The notes beneath the pieces are model-generated. The model ran no database searches, had not been told where the DNA came from, and saw only the letters and a list, made by a program, of their open reading frames with translations. A program made the position numbers and the translations under genes. A stretch of 64,000 nt of DNA from Solimonas sp041659605 (GTDB lineage: Bacteria; Pseudomonadota; Gammaproteobacteria; Nevskiales; Nevskiaceae): NCBI GenBank assembly GCA_041659605.1, contig JBAZXW010000003.1, forward strand, positions 186,001 through 250,000. The letters run 5' to 3'. Shown here one piece after another: positions 15,942 through 24,321 of this stretch (its first letter is position 1; each line of letters starts with the position of its first letter).

Positions 15942-17369
15942 TCAGTGCGCCTGGCCATGCCGCGCGAGCACGTCGGCGACGACCATGCTGACGCGCTTGC
16001 CCATCGGGATGTGCAGAAATTCGTTGGGGCCGTGGGCGTTGGAGTGCGGGCCGAGCACGCCGGTGATCAGGAACTGCGCGGCCGGAAACTTCTCGCCGAG
16101 CATGCCCATGAACGGGATCGTGCCGCCTTCGCCCATGTACGCCGGCGGTTGGCCGAAATAGCTGCGCGACGCCGCGTCGACGGCGTTTTCCAGCCAGGGC
16201 GCAAGCTGCGGCGCGTTCCAGCCGCTGCCGGATTTCTCCAGCTCCATCGTCACCTTCGCGCCGTAGGGCGGATCGGCTTCAAGCAGGCGCTTGAACGCCT
16301 GCGCGGCCTGCACGCCGTCGAGCGTCGGCGGAATGCGCAGCGACAGTTTCACCGCGGTATGCGGGCGCAGCACGTTGCCGGCGCTGTCCAGCGCCGGCAT
16401 GCCGTCGACGCCGGTGACCGCAAGCTGCGGCCGCCAGGTGCGGTTGAGCACCAGCTCGGCGAGATCGGACTCGATCGGGCGCATGCCGTCGACGAAGGGG
16501 AATTTGGCGTAGACATCGGCGCCCAGGACCTGCGCGACCGTATTCGCCTGCTCGAGGCGCTGCGGCGGGATGTCGACGTAAAAGTCCTTGGGCTTGATGC
16601 GGCCGCTGCTTTCGTCTTCGAGTCTTGAGAGCAGCTGGCGCAGGATGCGGAAGCTCGACGCGACGACGCCCGAGGCATCGCCGGAGTGCACGCCTTCCTT
16701 GAGTACCTCGACGCGCAGGTTGCCGCCGGCGAGACCGCGCAGGCTGGTCGTCAGCCACAGCTGCTCATAGTTGCCGCAGCCGGAATCGAGACAGATCACC
16801 AGCGACGGCTGGCCGATGCGCGCGGCGAGATGGTCGACGTAGTACGGCAGGTCGTAGCTGCCCGATTCCTCGCAGGCCTCGATCATCACCACGCAGCGCG
16901 CGTGCGGCAGTTTCTGCTCGCGCAGCGCCAGCAGCGCCGCAAGCGAACCGAAAATCGCGTAACCGTCGTCGGCGCCGCCGCGGCCGTAAAGCCGGTCGCC
17001 CTTGAGCACCGGCGTCCACGGGCCGAGACCGTCGGACCACCCGGTCATCTCCGGCTGCTTGTCGAGATGGCCGTAGAGGATGACGCAGTCGTCGGCGCGA
17101 CCGCCGTTGGCCGCCGGGATGTCGATGAAGATCAGCGGCGTACGCTGCTCCAAGCGCACGACCTCGAGCGTCGCGCCGGGCAGGCTCGCGAGCTTGGCGC
17201 GCGCCCAGTTCTCCATCAGCCGCACGGCGGCGTCCATGTAGCCGTGTTCGCGCCACTGCGGATCGAACAGCGGCGACTTGTTCGGGATGCGGATGTACTC
17301 GGTCAGCTGCGGGACGATTTCGTCGTCCCAGAGGGCGCCGATGAACTCCTGGGTGCGGCGGATATCCAT
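15942..17369 (-). CDS. M20 family metallopeptidase (dipeptidase-like)
   Basis: 475 residues, the usual size of M20/CNDP-type di-zinc peptidases. Metal ligands and catalysis: GHLDKQ (His101, Asp103), GADDGY (bridging Asp134), EACEESGS (general base Glu167 and ligand Glu168), CLDSG (Asp195), and HSNAHGPNEFLHI near the C-terminus with the last His ligand. The lid/dimerisation domain lies at about 210-390. No signal peptide, so cytosolic hydrolysis of dipeptides or acylated amino acids is likely. The start overlaps nothing; it is 12 bp after the SDR gene and is probably co-transcribed. Confidence 0.9.
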   Translation of the reverse strand: MDIRRTQEFIGALWDDEIVPQLTEYIRIPNKSPLFDPQWREHGYMDAAVRLMENWARAKLASLPGATLEVVRLEQRTPLIFIDIPAANGGRADDCVILYGHLDKQPEMTGWSDGLGPWTPVLKGDRLYGRGGADDGYAIFGSLAALLALREQKLPHARCVVMIEACEESGSYDLPYYVDHLAARIGQPSLVICLDSGCGNYEQLWLTTSLRGLAGGNLRVEVLKEGVHSGDASGVVASSFRILRQLLSRLEDESSGRIKPKDFYVDIPPQRLEQANTVAQVLGADVYAKFPFVDGMRPIESDLAELVLNRTWRPQLAVTGVDGMPALDSAGNVLRPHTAVKLSLRIPPTLDGVQAAQAFKRLLEADPPYGAKVTMELEKSGSGWNAPQLAPWLENAVDAASRSYFGQPPAYMGEGGTIPFMGMLGEKFPAAQFLITGVLGPHSNAHGPNEFLHIPMGKRVSMVVADVLARHGQAH

Positions 17370-17381
17370 GATCGGCTCTCC

Positions 17382-18194
17382 TCAGCGCGCCATCTTCATC
17401 AACGCACGCAAGGCCGCCGGATAGCGCACCGGTGCCCAGCGCTGGATGCGATCCATCAGGCGCGCGTCCGCGCCGATCAGTACGCGCGGCCGGCGTCTTT
17501 CGATGCCGTCGATGATCACGCGCGCCGCCTCGTCGGGCGAGGTCTTCGCCATCTTGTCGAACTCATCGGCGGAGCGCGCGTGGTCCGTATTGCCCATCGT
17601 GTCGACGTAGTGCCGCGCGCTGCGGGCGATGTTGGTCTTGATGCCGCCCGGATGCACGCAGACCGCGAACACGCCGCTGCCTTCGAGTTCCTGGCGCAGC
17701 GTTTCGGTGAAGCCGCGCACCGCGAACTTGGCGGCGTGGTAGGCGCCCTGCGTCGGCACGGTGATGATGCCGAAGATGCTCGACAGGTTGACGATCGCGC
17801 CATCGTTCTGCGCGCGCAGCGTCGGCAGGAAGGCCTTGGTGCCGTAGACCACGCCCCAGAAGTTGATGTTCATGAGCCACTCGAAATCCTGGTAGCTCAG
17901 GTTCTCGATGGTCTGCGACAGCGCGACGCCGGCGTTGTTGATGACGACGTGCGCGCCGCCGCACTCGCGTTTGACCGCATCGGCGAAGCCGTACACGGCG
18001 TCGCGATCGGCGACGTCGAGCTTCTGCACATACGGTTTGGCCGGCAGCAGCGCCGCGGTTTCGGCCAGTCCCGCCTCGTTGACGTCGGCCAGTGCCAGCC
18101 GGCAGCCCTTCTGCGCCAGTTGCACGGCCAGCGCGCGGCCGATGCCCGAACCGGCACCGGTGACGACGGCGACCTTGTCCTTGAGTGCGTACAT
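17382..18194 (-). CDS. Short-chain dehydrogenase/reductase (classical SDR)
   Basis: 270 residues from the ATG at 18194 (MYALKDKVAVVTGAGSGIG); the longer upstream frame lacks family similarity. The cofactor loop TGAGSGIG is at 12-19, NNAG at 86-89, catalytic Ser138/139, Tyr152 and Lys156 (YHAAK). The C-terminal extension after residue 190 (RARVLIGADARLMDRIQRWAP) is typical of the SDR subgroup that often acts on lipophilic alcohols or ketones. Substrate unknown. It lies between a lipoprotein gene (35 bp upstream) and the M20 peptidase gene. Confidence 0.9.
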   Translation of the reverse strand: MYALKDKVAVVTGAGSGIGRALAVQLAQKGCRLALADVNEAGLAETAALLPAKPYVQKLDVADRDAVYGFADAVKRECGGAHVVINNAGVALSQTIENLSYQDFEWLMNINFWGVVYGTKAFLPTLRAQNDGAIVNLSSIFGIITVPTQGAYHAAKFAVRGFTETLRQELEGSGVFAVCVHPGGIKTNIARSARHYVDTMGNTDHARSADEFDKMAKTSPDEAARVIIDGIERRRPRVLIGADARLMDRIQRWAPVRYPAALRALMKMAR

Positions 18195-18229
18195 GACGTT
18201 CCCCGATGATGAGGGGCGCATCTTAGCGG

Positions 18230-19696
18230 TCAGCGCGCCCAGTCGGGCACGACGAAGTTCTGTTCCAGGAAGCGCGCATCGTCGAAGTGGCTGCGGCCGA
18301 CGAAGGACGTCGCGTGGCGCCCCCACTGGCGCATCGCACCCGGCTCCCAGACGCCGGTGATCCACAGCCACCAGCGCTCGGTGCGTTCGCTGCCGTCGAC
18401 GATGCCGTCTTCGGCAAACAGGCTGCGCGTGCCGCCGCGGCCGTCCGGCAGCGTCAGCAGTTCGGCGTAGGGACGCAGCGTGTAATCACGGCGTTCGCCG
18501 CTGAGCACCGATTCGGACACGACGCGGCGCAGGTAATGTGTCTGCGACTGGATGCGCAGCGCCGGTCGACCGGCTGGCAGGTCGGCCTGCGGAAACAGCA
18601 CCGGTTCCTGCCAGAAACCACCGTGCTCGATGTGCTGCAGCGGCTGCGCCGGGAACGTGTAGCGATAGCAGCCGCAAGGGTGGATGGTGTCGTAGCTCAG
18701 CGGCTGGCCCTGCGGATCGAGCACGACACGCCAGATCAGGCCGTCGAGCGCGCCGGCGTATGGATCGAACGATTTCTGCGGCGGGCGCTCGCTGAACCAC
18801 AGCACGTAGATCAGCGTCGGCAGCACGCGCCGGCCAAAGCGCGTGTAGTCCGGCAGGAAGTAGACCGCCGCCTGCGAGGAATCGACCCGCGGCACGCCGT
18901 CCGCGGCGGTGCGCTGCAGCGTGCCGGGACGGTCGTAAGCGCCGCCCGCCTCGATCCACCAGACCGGGGCATGGCGTTGGGCCAGCTGCTGCCATTGCGC
19001 GTCGCTGAGCTGCGGAATGCCGAGCGCATCGGGCGACAGCGGCGCCGGCTGCAGCGCACCGCCAGCGTCCGCGTCCGCGGCGGCAGGGGCCGGCGGCATC
19101 CACACCGTCAATGGTCCCGGACTGTCGAGCGCCGCCAGCGGCCTGGCGTAATCTTCGCGCACTTCGTCGTGATACCCGGCGATGCCGAGGTTGAGGAACG
19201 GCACGGCGACAGGATAGAAACCGAGGCCGCGCGCGAGCAGCGAGTAGTCGTCCGGCACGCGCACGCGTTCGCGCAGCTGCGCGCGTTGCTGCGGCGTGGC
19301 AAGTTCCAGCGCGGCGAGTTGGGCGCCACAGCGCGCGCTTTGATCGAGCTTGCCGGCGGCATCGGCCGTTCCGAGATTGCGCAACTCCGCTGTGCGCGCG
19401 GCCTGGTCGCGTGCGCGCAGATGCGCAACCCACGCGTCGAATTGAGCGTCGCCGCCGGTTTCGTCGGCGAAGGAGGCGAGAAAACGGTCGGCGCGCAGAT
19501 ACGGATATCCGGCGACGCGCTGCGTGCCGCCGTCGCGCATGCCGGCCCTTTCGATCCGCCGGTCCAGATCGGCGAAGAACGTACGGCATTCAGCCGTCGC
19601 TGCGCTGACCGCAGGCGGCAGCGCGGCGCAGCCGCTCGTCGCGAGCACGGCGGCGGCGAGAATTGTGCGGATGGAAGCGAGCCGATCGAGGTGCAT
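18230..19696 (-). CDS. Conserved-looking lipoprotein of unknown function
   Basis: 488 residues. The signal peptide ends in lipobox ATSGC (Cys23). The mature part is rich in Trp, Tyr and Arg, with globular-looking segments such as DAQWQQLAQRHAPVWWIEAGGAYDRPGTL, TYPVLWFSERP-like text near residue 290, and PCGCYRYTFPAQPLQHIEHGGFWQEP. Two CxC-type cysteines (HPCGCYRY) could bind metal or form a disulfide. I do not recognise the family. It sits 25 bp downstream of the histidine kinase gene in the same direction, so it may be part of, or controlled with, that two-component unit. Confidence 0.8.
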   Translation of the reverse strand: MHLDRLASIRTILAAAVLATSGCAALPPAVSAATAECRTFFADLDRRIERAGMRDGGTQRVAGYPYLRADRFLASFADETGGDAQFDAWVAHLRARDQAARTAELRNLGTADAAGKLDQSARCGAQLAALELATPQQRAQLRERVRVPDDYSLLARGLGFYPVAVPFLNLGIAGYHDEVREDYARPLAALDSPGPLTVWMPPAPAAADADAGGALQPAPLSPDALGIPQLSDAQWQQLAQRHAPVWWIEAGGAYDRPGTLQRTAADGVPRVDSSQAAVYFLPDYTRFGRRVLPTLIYVLWFSERPPQKSFDPYAGALDGLIWRVVLDPQGQPLSYDTIHPCGCYRYTFPAQPLQHIEHGGFWQEPVLFPQADLPAGRPALRIQSQTHYLRRVVSESVLSGERRDYTLRPYAELLTLPDGRGGTRSLFAEDGIVDGSERTERWWLWITGVWEPGAMRQWGRHATSFVGRSHFDDARFLEQNFVVPDWAR

Positions 19697-19721
19697 CGCG
19701 AGCTCCGGAAGTGCGTCCAGC

Positions 19722-20972
19722 TTACGCGGACGCGGTCGGCGCTGGCGACAGCGCCAGGCGCGCGATCGCGCCGCCCTGAATGTGGTTCGTCAAGGTCAGC
19801 TGCCAGCCGAAGCGATCGGCGAGCACGCGGGCGATGTACAGGCCCATGCCGGTGCCGCCGTCGCGACCGCGGAAACGCGGCTCGAACACATGCGGCAACT
19901 CGTCCGGCGGGATGCCTGCACCGCTGTCGCGCAGCTCGATCTCGCCCGGCTGCCGCACCGCGATCCACACGGTTCCGGAACCCGCCGCGCGCAAGGCGTT
20001 GCGCAGCAGATTGCCGAAGATCACCGCGACCGCTCCCGGCGGCGCGACGATCTCGAAAGCCGCCGGCGTCTCCCAGCGCAGGGTTGCGCGGATCGCCGGA
20101 TCGGCCATCTGCGTGTCGGCGACGGAACGGAGAAAGTCCGGCAGATGGACAATCTCGTTGCCCGGCGCTTCGCGCAGGCGCGACAGCGCGAGCAGCGCAT
20201 CCAGCTCCTGGCTGGCCTCGCGCACGGCGCGGCGGATGCGCATCAGCGGCGCCGTCTCGCCGGCCAGGGCGAGCGTTTCCGAGGCGCCCTGGATCACGGC
20301 CAGCGGCGTGCGCAGTTCGTGACTCGCGGCGGCGGCGAACGCCCGCTCGCGTTCGACCAGCGCGTCGAGGCGGTCCATGTACTGGTTCATCGAATCGACG
20401 AACACGCTCAGCTCGTTCTCGAGGTACGGCATCGACAGCCGCTGGCCGCGCCGCTCGGGGTCAAGCGTCTGCAGCTGGGAAACCAGGGAATAGAGCGGGC
20501 GCAGCAGGCGCCGCGCGATGCGGCCGGCAATGGCGCCGCTGCTGATCAGCACCAGCAGCAGCACGATCGCCGTGGTGACCGCCAGAGCGCGCTCACGGTG
20601 CTCGACCAGGGTCGCGTCGTAGGCCAGGTAGGCCCGGCGCCCGGGCGTGGTTTCGCGCACCAGCAGCTCGAACTGGCGGCCTTCGAATCCAACCTCGGTG
20701 TGGTGCCCGGGCGCGAAGGGGCGCAGCGTCGCCGGCACCGAGGTGTCGTCGAAATAGCGGAGGCTGCCGGCGGTCGCGCGCCCCGTGTCGCCCGGAACCA
20801 CGCCGCCGATCATCAGCGACAGCTCGTTCTCCATGAGGTCGCGCAGGACGGCGTCTTCGATGTAGGTGTCGCTGACCCACAGGGCCAGGCTGACGAACAC
20901 CGCAGTCGCAGCGGTCATCGCCAGCAGCGTCCACTTCAGTCTCGTTCGCAGCACCCCGGGCCGGCGAAACAT
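19722..20972 (-). CDS. Sensor histidine kinase
   Basis: 416 residues. Two transmembrane helices (about 12-33 and 130-150) frame a roughly 95-residue periplasmic sensor domain. A HAMP-like segment follows (RLLRPLYSLVSQLQTL), then the dimerisation domain with phospho-acceptor His218 in ASHELRTPL and an HATPase domain with N box FGNLLRNALRAAG, DSGAGIP and GTGMGLYIA. It phosphorylates the response regulator encoded just upstream. The sensor domain is not recognised, so the signal is unknown. Confidence 0.92.
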   Translation of the reverse strand: MFRRPGVLRTRLKWTLLAMTAATAVFVSLALWVSDTYIEDAVLRDLMENELSLMIGGVVPGDTGRATAGSLRYFDDTSVPATLRPFAPGHHTEVGFEGRQFELLVRETTPGRRAYLAYDATLVEHRERALAVTTAIVLLLVLISSGAIAGRIARRLLRPLYSLVSQLQTLDPERRGQRLSMPYLENELSVFVDSMNQYMDRLDALVERERAFAAAASHELRTPLAVIQGASETLALAGETAPLMRIRRAVREASQELDALLALSRLREAPGNEIVHLPDFLRSVADTQMADPAIRATLRWETPAAFEIVAPPGAVAVIFGNLLRNALRAAGSGTVWIAVRQPGEIELRDSGAGIPPDELPHVFEPRFRGRDGGTGMGLYIARVLADRFGWQLTLTNHIQGGAIARLALSPAPTASA

Positions 20973-20986
20973 TGGAGCCTCTTCCT

Positions 20987-21664
20987 CTACTCGGTCTCGG
21001 CCAGACGGTATCCGGCACCGCGCACGGTATGTAGCAGCTTGTGGGTGAATGCACGGTCAACGGCCGCGCGCAGCACATGCATGTGTGCGCGCAGCACGTC
21101 GCCTTCCGGCATCTCGTCACCCCACAGCAGATGCTCCAGCTCCTCGCGGCTGACGACGCGATGCGTCTGTCGCATCAGGAATTCGAGGATTTTGCGCGTC
21201 GTCGGGTTGAGCGGCACCGGCTGGCCGGCACGGCGGGCCTCGCGCGTCTGCGGATCGTAGAGGAGGTCGGCGACGCGCAGCACCTGGTTCGCAACCGCGC
21301 CGGCCGCGCGCCGGTGCAGCGCCAGCAGGCGCGCCTCCAGCTCGGCCATTGCGAAGGGCTTGACCAGGTAGTCGTCGGCGCCGGCGCCCAGACCTTCGAC
21401 ACGGTCGCCGACCGTATCCATCGCGGTGAGCATCAGCACCGGCGTCGCCACGCCCGCTTCGGCGCGCAGCCGGCGGCACAGCGTTGCACCGTCCTGTCCG
21501 GGCAGGTTGCGATCGAGCACGATCACGTCGGAATGCTGCTCGCACGCGGCGGTGTAGCCGGTCCTGCCGTCGTAGGCAAAGTCGACCGCGTGTCCGCGCG
21601 CTTCGAGGTAGTCGCCGATGGTGGCGGCCAGATCCGGGTGATCCTCGACGATCAGGATCCGCAT
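20987..21664 (-). CDS. OmpR/PhoB-family response regulator
   Basis: 225 residues: a receiver domain (VEDHP acidic pair, phospho-acceptor Asp51 in VLDRNLPG, conserved Lys in YLVKPFA) followed by a winged-helix DNA-binding domain (VVSREELEHLLWGDEMPEGDVLRAHMHVLRAAVDR... HTVRGAGYRL). Partner of the kinase 14 bp downstream. Its start is only 6 bp after the tatC stop, so it is probably transcribed with the tat genes. Confidence 0.94.
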   Translation of the reverse strand: MRILIVEDHPDLAATIGDYLEARGHAVDFAYDGRTGYTAACEQHSDVIVLDRNLPGQDGATLCRRLRAEAGVATPVLMLTAMDTVGDRVEGLGAGADDYLVKPFAMAELEARLLALHRRAAGAVANQVLRVADLLYDPQTREARRAGQPVPLNPTTRKILEFLMRQTHRVVSREELEHLLWGDEMPEGDVLRAHMHVLRAAVDRAFTHKLLHTVRGAGYRLAETE

Positions 21665-21670
21665 TCGCGC

Positions 21671-22453
21671 CTACGGCGAACCGCCGCTCTGCTGGCGTTC
21701 CACTTCGCGGCTCTGCGGCACCAGCACGCGTGCCGCGACGATGCCCAGTTCGTAGAGCAAGTACACCGGCACTGCGAGCATGATCTGCGAGACGATGTCC
21801 GGCGGCGTGAACACCGCACCGACGACGAAGGCGCCGACGAATACGTACTCGCGCACCGATGCCAGCTTGGCCGGCGTGACGAAGCCGGTCTTGACCAGCA
21901 GCACCAGTGCCACCGGCGTTTCGAACGCGAAGCCGAACGCCAGGAAGATGCCGAGCACGAAATCCAGGTACTTGCTGATGTCGGTCATCACCGACACGCC
22001 CTCGGGGGCGACGCCCACGATGAAGCGGAATACGGTCGGCAGCACGAGAAAGAAGGCGAAGGCCATGCCGGCGTAGAACAGCAGCGTGCTTGACGCCATC
22101 AGCGGCAGCACCAGGCGCTTCTCGCTCTTGTACAAGCCCGGCGCGACGAAGGCCCAGACCTGATAGAGCACCCAGGGCATCGCGCCGATGAATGCGACCA
22201 GCGCGGCGAGCTTGATCGGCGTGAAGAACGGCGAGGCGACGTCGGTCGCGATCATCGACGAGCCTTCCGGCATCATCCGCAGCAGCGGCTGCGCCAGCCA
22301 GGCGTAGAGTTCCTTGGCGAAGATCATCAGCGGCAGGAACGCGAGCGCCACGCCCCAGACGATCTTGAGCAGGCGGTCACGCAGCTCCAGCAGGTGCGCG
22401 ATCAGCGGCTGCTCGTTCTGCGCGGATTCGGGACCGCTATCGGACGGGGCCAT
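21671..22453 (-). CDS. tatC: Sec-independent translocase subunit TatC
   Basis: 260 residues with six transmembrane helices. The N-terminal HLLELRDRLLK cytosolic motif and FxxxxP-rich loops match TatC, the twin-arginine signal receptor of the inner membrane. The start lies 3 bp after tatB. The window encodes at least two candidate Tat substrates (6678-9402), so the system has visible local clients. Confidence 0.96.
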   Translation of the reverse strand: MAPSDSGPESAQNEQPLIAHLLELRDRLLKIVWGVALAFLPLMIFAKELYAWLAQPLLRMMPEGSSMIATDVASPFFTPIKLAALVAFIGAMPWVLYQVWAFVAPGLYKSEKRLVLPLMASSTLLFYAGMAFAFFLVLPTVFRFIVGVAPEGVSVMTDISKYLDFVLGIFLAFGFAFETPVALVLLVKTGFVTPAKLASVREYVFVGAFVVGAVFTPPDIVSQIMLAVPVYLLYELGIVAARVLVPQSREVERQQSGGSP

Positions 22454-22456
22454 CGC

Positions 22457-22747
22457 TCAGGGCTTGGGCGGCAGGTCCTTGCCGACGTCCGCGACCGCCT
22501 TGTCGGCGGCCGATTTGAGCGACTGCCCCTGGTCGCGGACCATCCGGTTGGCTTCTTCGAGCTGGCGCTTGAGATCGGACAGGCGTGCCTCGCGATCCAG
22601 TTCCGCGGTCAGGTTGCGCAGGTAGCCGCGCGCCTGTCCGGTCCAGCGCCCGAGCGTGCGCGCAAGCTGCGGCAGCTTCTCCGGCCCGAGCACGATCAGT
22701 GCGACGACGAAACACAGCATCAGCTCGGTGAAACCGACTTCAAACAT
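22457..22747 (-). CDS. tatB: Sec-independent translocase subunit TatB
   Basis: 96 residues. One N-terminal transmembrane helix with FTELMLCFVVALIVLGPEKLPQLAR, followed by an amphipathic helix and a charged cytosolic tail. The conserved GPE(R/K)LP hinge identifies TatB rather than TatA. It forms the substrate-recognition complex with TatC. It lies 17 bp after tatA. Confidence 0.94.
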   Translation of the reverse strand: MFEVGFTELMLCFVVALIVLGPEKLPQLARTLGRWTGQARGYLRNLTAELDREARLSDLKRQLEEANRMVRDQGQSLKSAADKAVADVGKDLPPKP

Positions 22748-22764
22748 GGACGGACGCGGTCGGT

Positions 22765-22995
22765 TCAGACCTTGGTGTCTTCCTGCTTCTTCGCCGCTTC
22801 GGCCTTGGCGGGTTCGGACGAGGTGATCTGCGGCTTGGCGTCCTTCGACTCGGCCTCGCCTTCCTTCATCGACTGCTTGAAGTTCTTGATCGCGCCGCCG
22901 AGATCGCCGCCCATATTGCGCAGCTTCTTGGTGCCGAAAATCAGCAGCACGATCAGCAGGACGATCAGCCAGTGGCCTATGCTCAGGGAACCCAT
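22765..22995 (-). CDS. tatA: Sec-independent translocase subunit TatA
   Basis: 76 residues. Short N-terminal helix (SIGHWLIVLLIVLLIFG) with the FGTKKLRNMGGDLGGAIKNFK amphipathic segment diagnostic of TatA, then a Lys/Glu/Ala-rich tail. It polymerises to form the translocation pore. It is 9 bp downstream of hisE, an arrangement (his genes then tatABC) seen in many beta- and gammaproteobacteria. Confidence 0.95.
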   Translation of the reverse strand: MGSLSIGHWLIVLLIVLLIFGTKKLRNMGGDLGGAIKNFKQSMKEGEAESKDAKPQITSSEPAKAEAAKKQEDTKV

Positions 22996-23004
22996 CTCAA
23001 CACC

Positions 23005-23385
23005 TCATTTCGCGTGGCTGCGGGCCGCCTTCTCGGCATGCCCGGAGGTGCCGAAACGGCGCGCCAGCTCCCCGGTCAGCTGCTCCAGGGGAAGATTGCG
23101 CTGCGCCATCAGCACCAGTGTGTGAAACCACAGATCGGCGATTTCGTGAATCAGCGGCGCGTCGTCCGGATTCTTCGCCGCGATCAGGGTTTCGGCGGCC
23201 TCTTCGCCGACTTTCTTCAGGATCGCGTCCAGACCCTTGGCATACAGGCTGGCCACGTACGAGCTCCCCGCATCCGCCGACTTGCGGTCCTGCAGGACGC
23301 GATACAGCTCGCCAAGAATGTCGCCGGAAGAAGTCAAGAATGCCAACCGATGATTGCGATCTGACGACAGTGTACGCCCAGACAT
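23005..23385 (-). CDS. hisE: Phosphoribosyl-ATP pyrophosphatase
   Basis: 126 residues if the ATG at 23385 is used; this is weakly supported (no clear ribosome site), and a start at an in-frame TTG about 14 codons later would give the usual HisE length. Hydrolyses PR-ATP to PR-AMP in histidine synthesis. Typical segments: RKSADAGSSYVASLYAKGLDAILKKVGEEAAET and LIHEIADLWFHTLVLM, with the Mg-binding Glu/Asp. It is stand-alone HisE, not fused to HisI, and follows hisF by 25 bp. hisI is not found nearby. Confidence 0.92.
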   Translation of the reverse strand: MSGRTLSSDRNHRLAFLTSSGDILGELYRVLQDRKSADAGSSYVASLYAKGLDAILKKVGEEAAETLIAAKNPDDAPLIHEIADLWFHTLVLMAQRNLPLEQLTGELARRFGTSGHAEKAARSHAK

Positions 23386-23410
23386 AACGAGGCGACCGCA
23401 GGGCGGCCGC

Positions 23411-24181
23411 TCACAACCGCACGCAGACGCCCTTGTCGGCCAGATAGCGCTTGGCCTCGCCGACCGTGTAGGTGCCGTGATGGAAGATGCTGGCGGCGAG
23501 CACGGCATCGGCGTTGCCGGTGACCAGGCCTTCGTACAGATGATCCAGCGTGCCGACGCCGCCGGACGCGATCACCGGCACCGTGACGGCTTCGGCAATC
23601 GCACGCAGCAGCTCGACGTCGTAGCCGGCCTTGGTGCCGTCGCGATCCATGCTGGTGATCAGCAGTTCGCCGGCGCCGTAGCGGACCATGTTCGCCGCCC
23701 ATTCGACCGCGTCGAGACCGGTGCCCTTGCGTCCACCGTGGGTGAACACCTCCCAGCGCAGCGGCTCCTTCTTCTTGCTGACGCGCTTGGCGTCGATGGC
23801 GACGACGATGCACTGCACGCCGTAGCGGCTGCCGGCTTCGGTGACGAAGGCCGGATTTTCGACCGCCGCGGTGTTGATGCTGACCTTGTCGGCGCCGGCC
23901 GACAGCAGCGCACGCACATCGGCGCAGGTGCGCACGCCGCCGCCGACGGTCAGCGGAATGTAGATCTCGCGCGCGACCTGCTCGACCGTCTGGAACAGGA
24001 TCGGACGGTCCTCGTGGCTCGCGGTGATGTCGAGGAACACCAGTTCGTCGGCGCCCTGGTAGTCGTATTTGCGCGCGACTTCCACCGGATCGCCGGCGTC
24101 GCGCACGTCCTCGAACTTGACGCCCTTGACGACGCGGCCGCGGTCGATGTCGAGGCAGGGAATGATGCGTTTGGCAAGCAT
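23411..24181 (-). CDS. hisF: Imidazole glycerol phosphate synthase, cyclase subunit
   Basis: 256-residue (beta/alpha)8 barrel. With HisH it makes imidazole glycerol phosphate and AICAR. Seen: MLAKRIIPCLDIDRGRVVKG with catalytic Asp11, PLTVGGGVR, ADKVSINTAA, and MDRDGTK with the second catalytic Asp. The start at 24181 is preceded by CACCTCCCCC, which is not a ribosome site; a spacer with palindromic repeats separates it from hisA. The longer open frame upstream is antisense or repeat sequence. Confidence 0.96.
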   Translation of the reverse strand: MLAKRIIPCLDIDRGRVVKGVKFEDVRDAGDPVEVARKYDYQGADELVFLDITASHEDRPILFQTVEQVAREIYIPLTVGGGVRTCADVRALLSAGADKVSINTAAVENPAFVTEAGSRYGVQCIVVAIDAKRVSKKKEPLRWEVFTHGGRKGTGLDAVEWAANMVRYGAGELLITSMDRDGTKAGYDVELLRAIAEAVTVPVIASGGVGTLDHLYEGLVTGNADAVLAASIFHHGTYTVGEAKRYLADKGVCVRL

Positions 24182-24199
24182 GGGGGAGGTGACGCGCTT

Positions 24200-24249
24200 A
24201 GCGAGCACCGCTCGCTGCGGCGCCGAACGCCCGGCCATGGATGGCCGGG
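24200..24249. repeat. Palindromic repeat in hisA-hisF spacer
   Basis: AGCGAG (24200-24205) pairs with CTCGCT (24211-24216), and CCCGGCCAT (24230-24238) with ATGGCCGGG (24241-24249), a near-perfect 20-bp dyad. The whole 140-bp spacer is noncoding and looks like a dispersed xanthomonad-type repeat inserted in the his operon. It could reduce downstream expression or mark mRNA processing. Confidence 0.6.
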
Positions 24250-24321
24250 CCGGGGGTGGCAGAGAGGAGCGCTGTCGCGCCAAGGATGGCGTCCATGTGG
24301 TGGAAAAAGACCGGGCTGCGT

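Noticed and set aside
16686..20545. Long + strand open frames opposite the M20, SDR, lipoprotein and kinase genes
   Set aside because: Antisense shadows: each underlying minus-strand gene has intact motifs.
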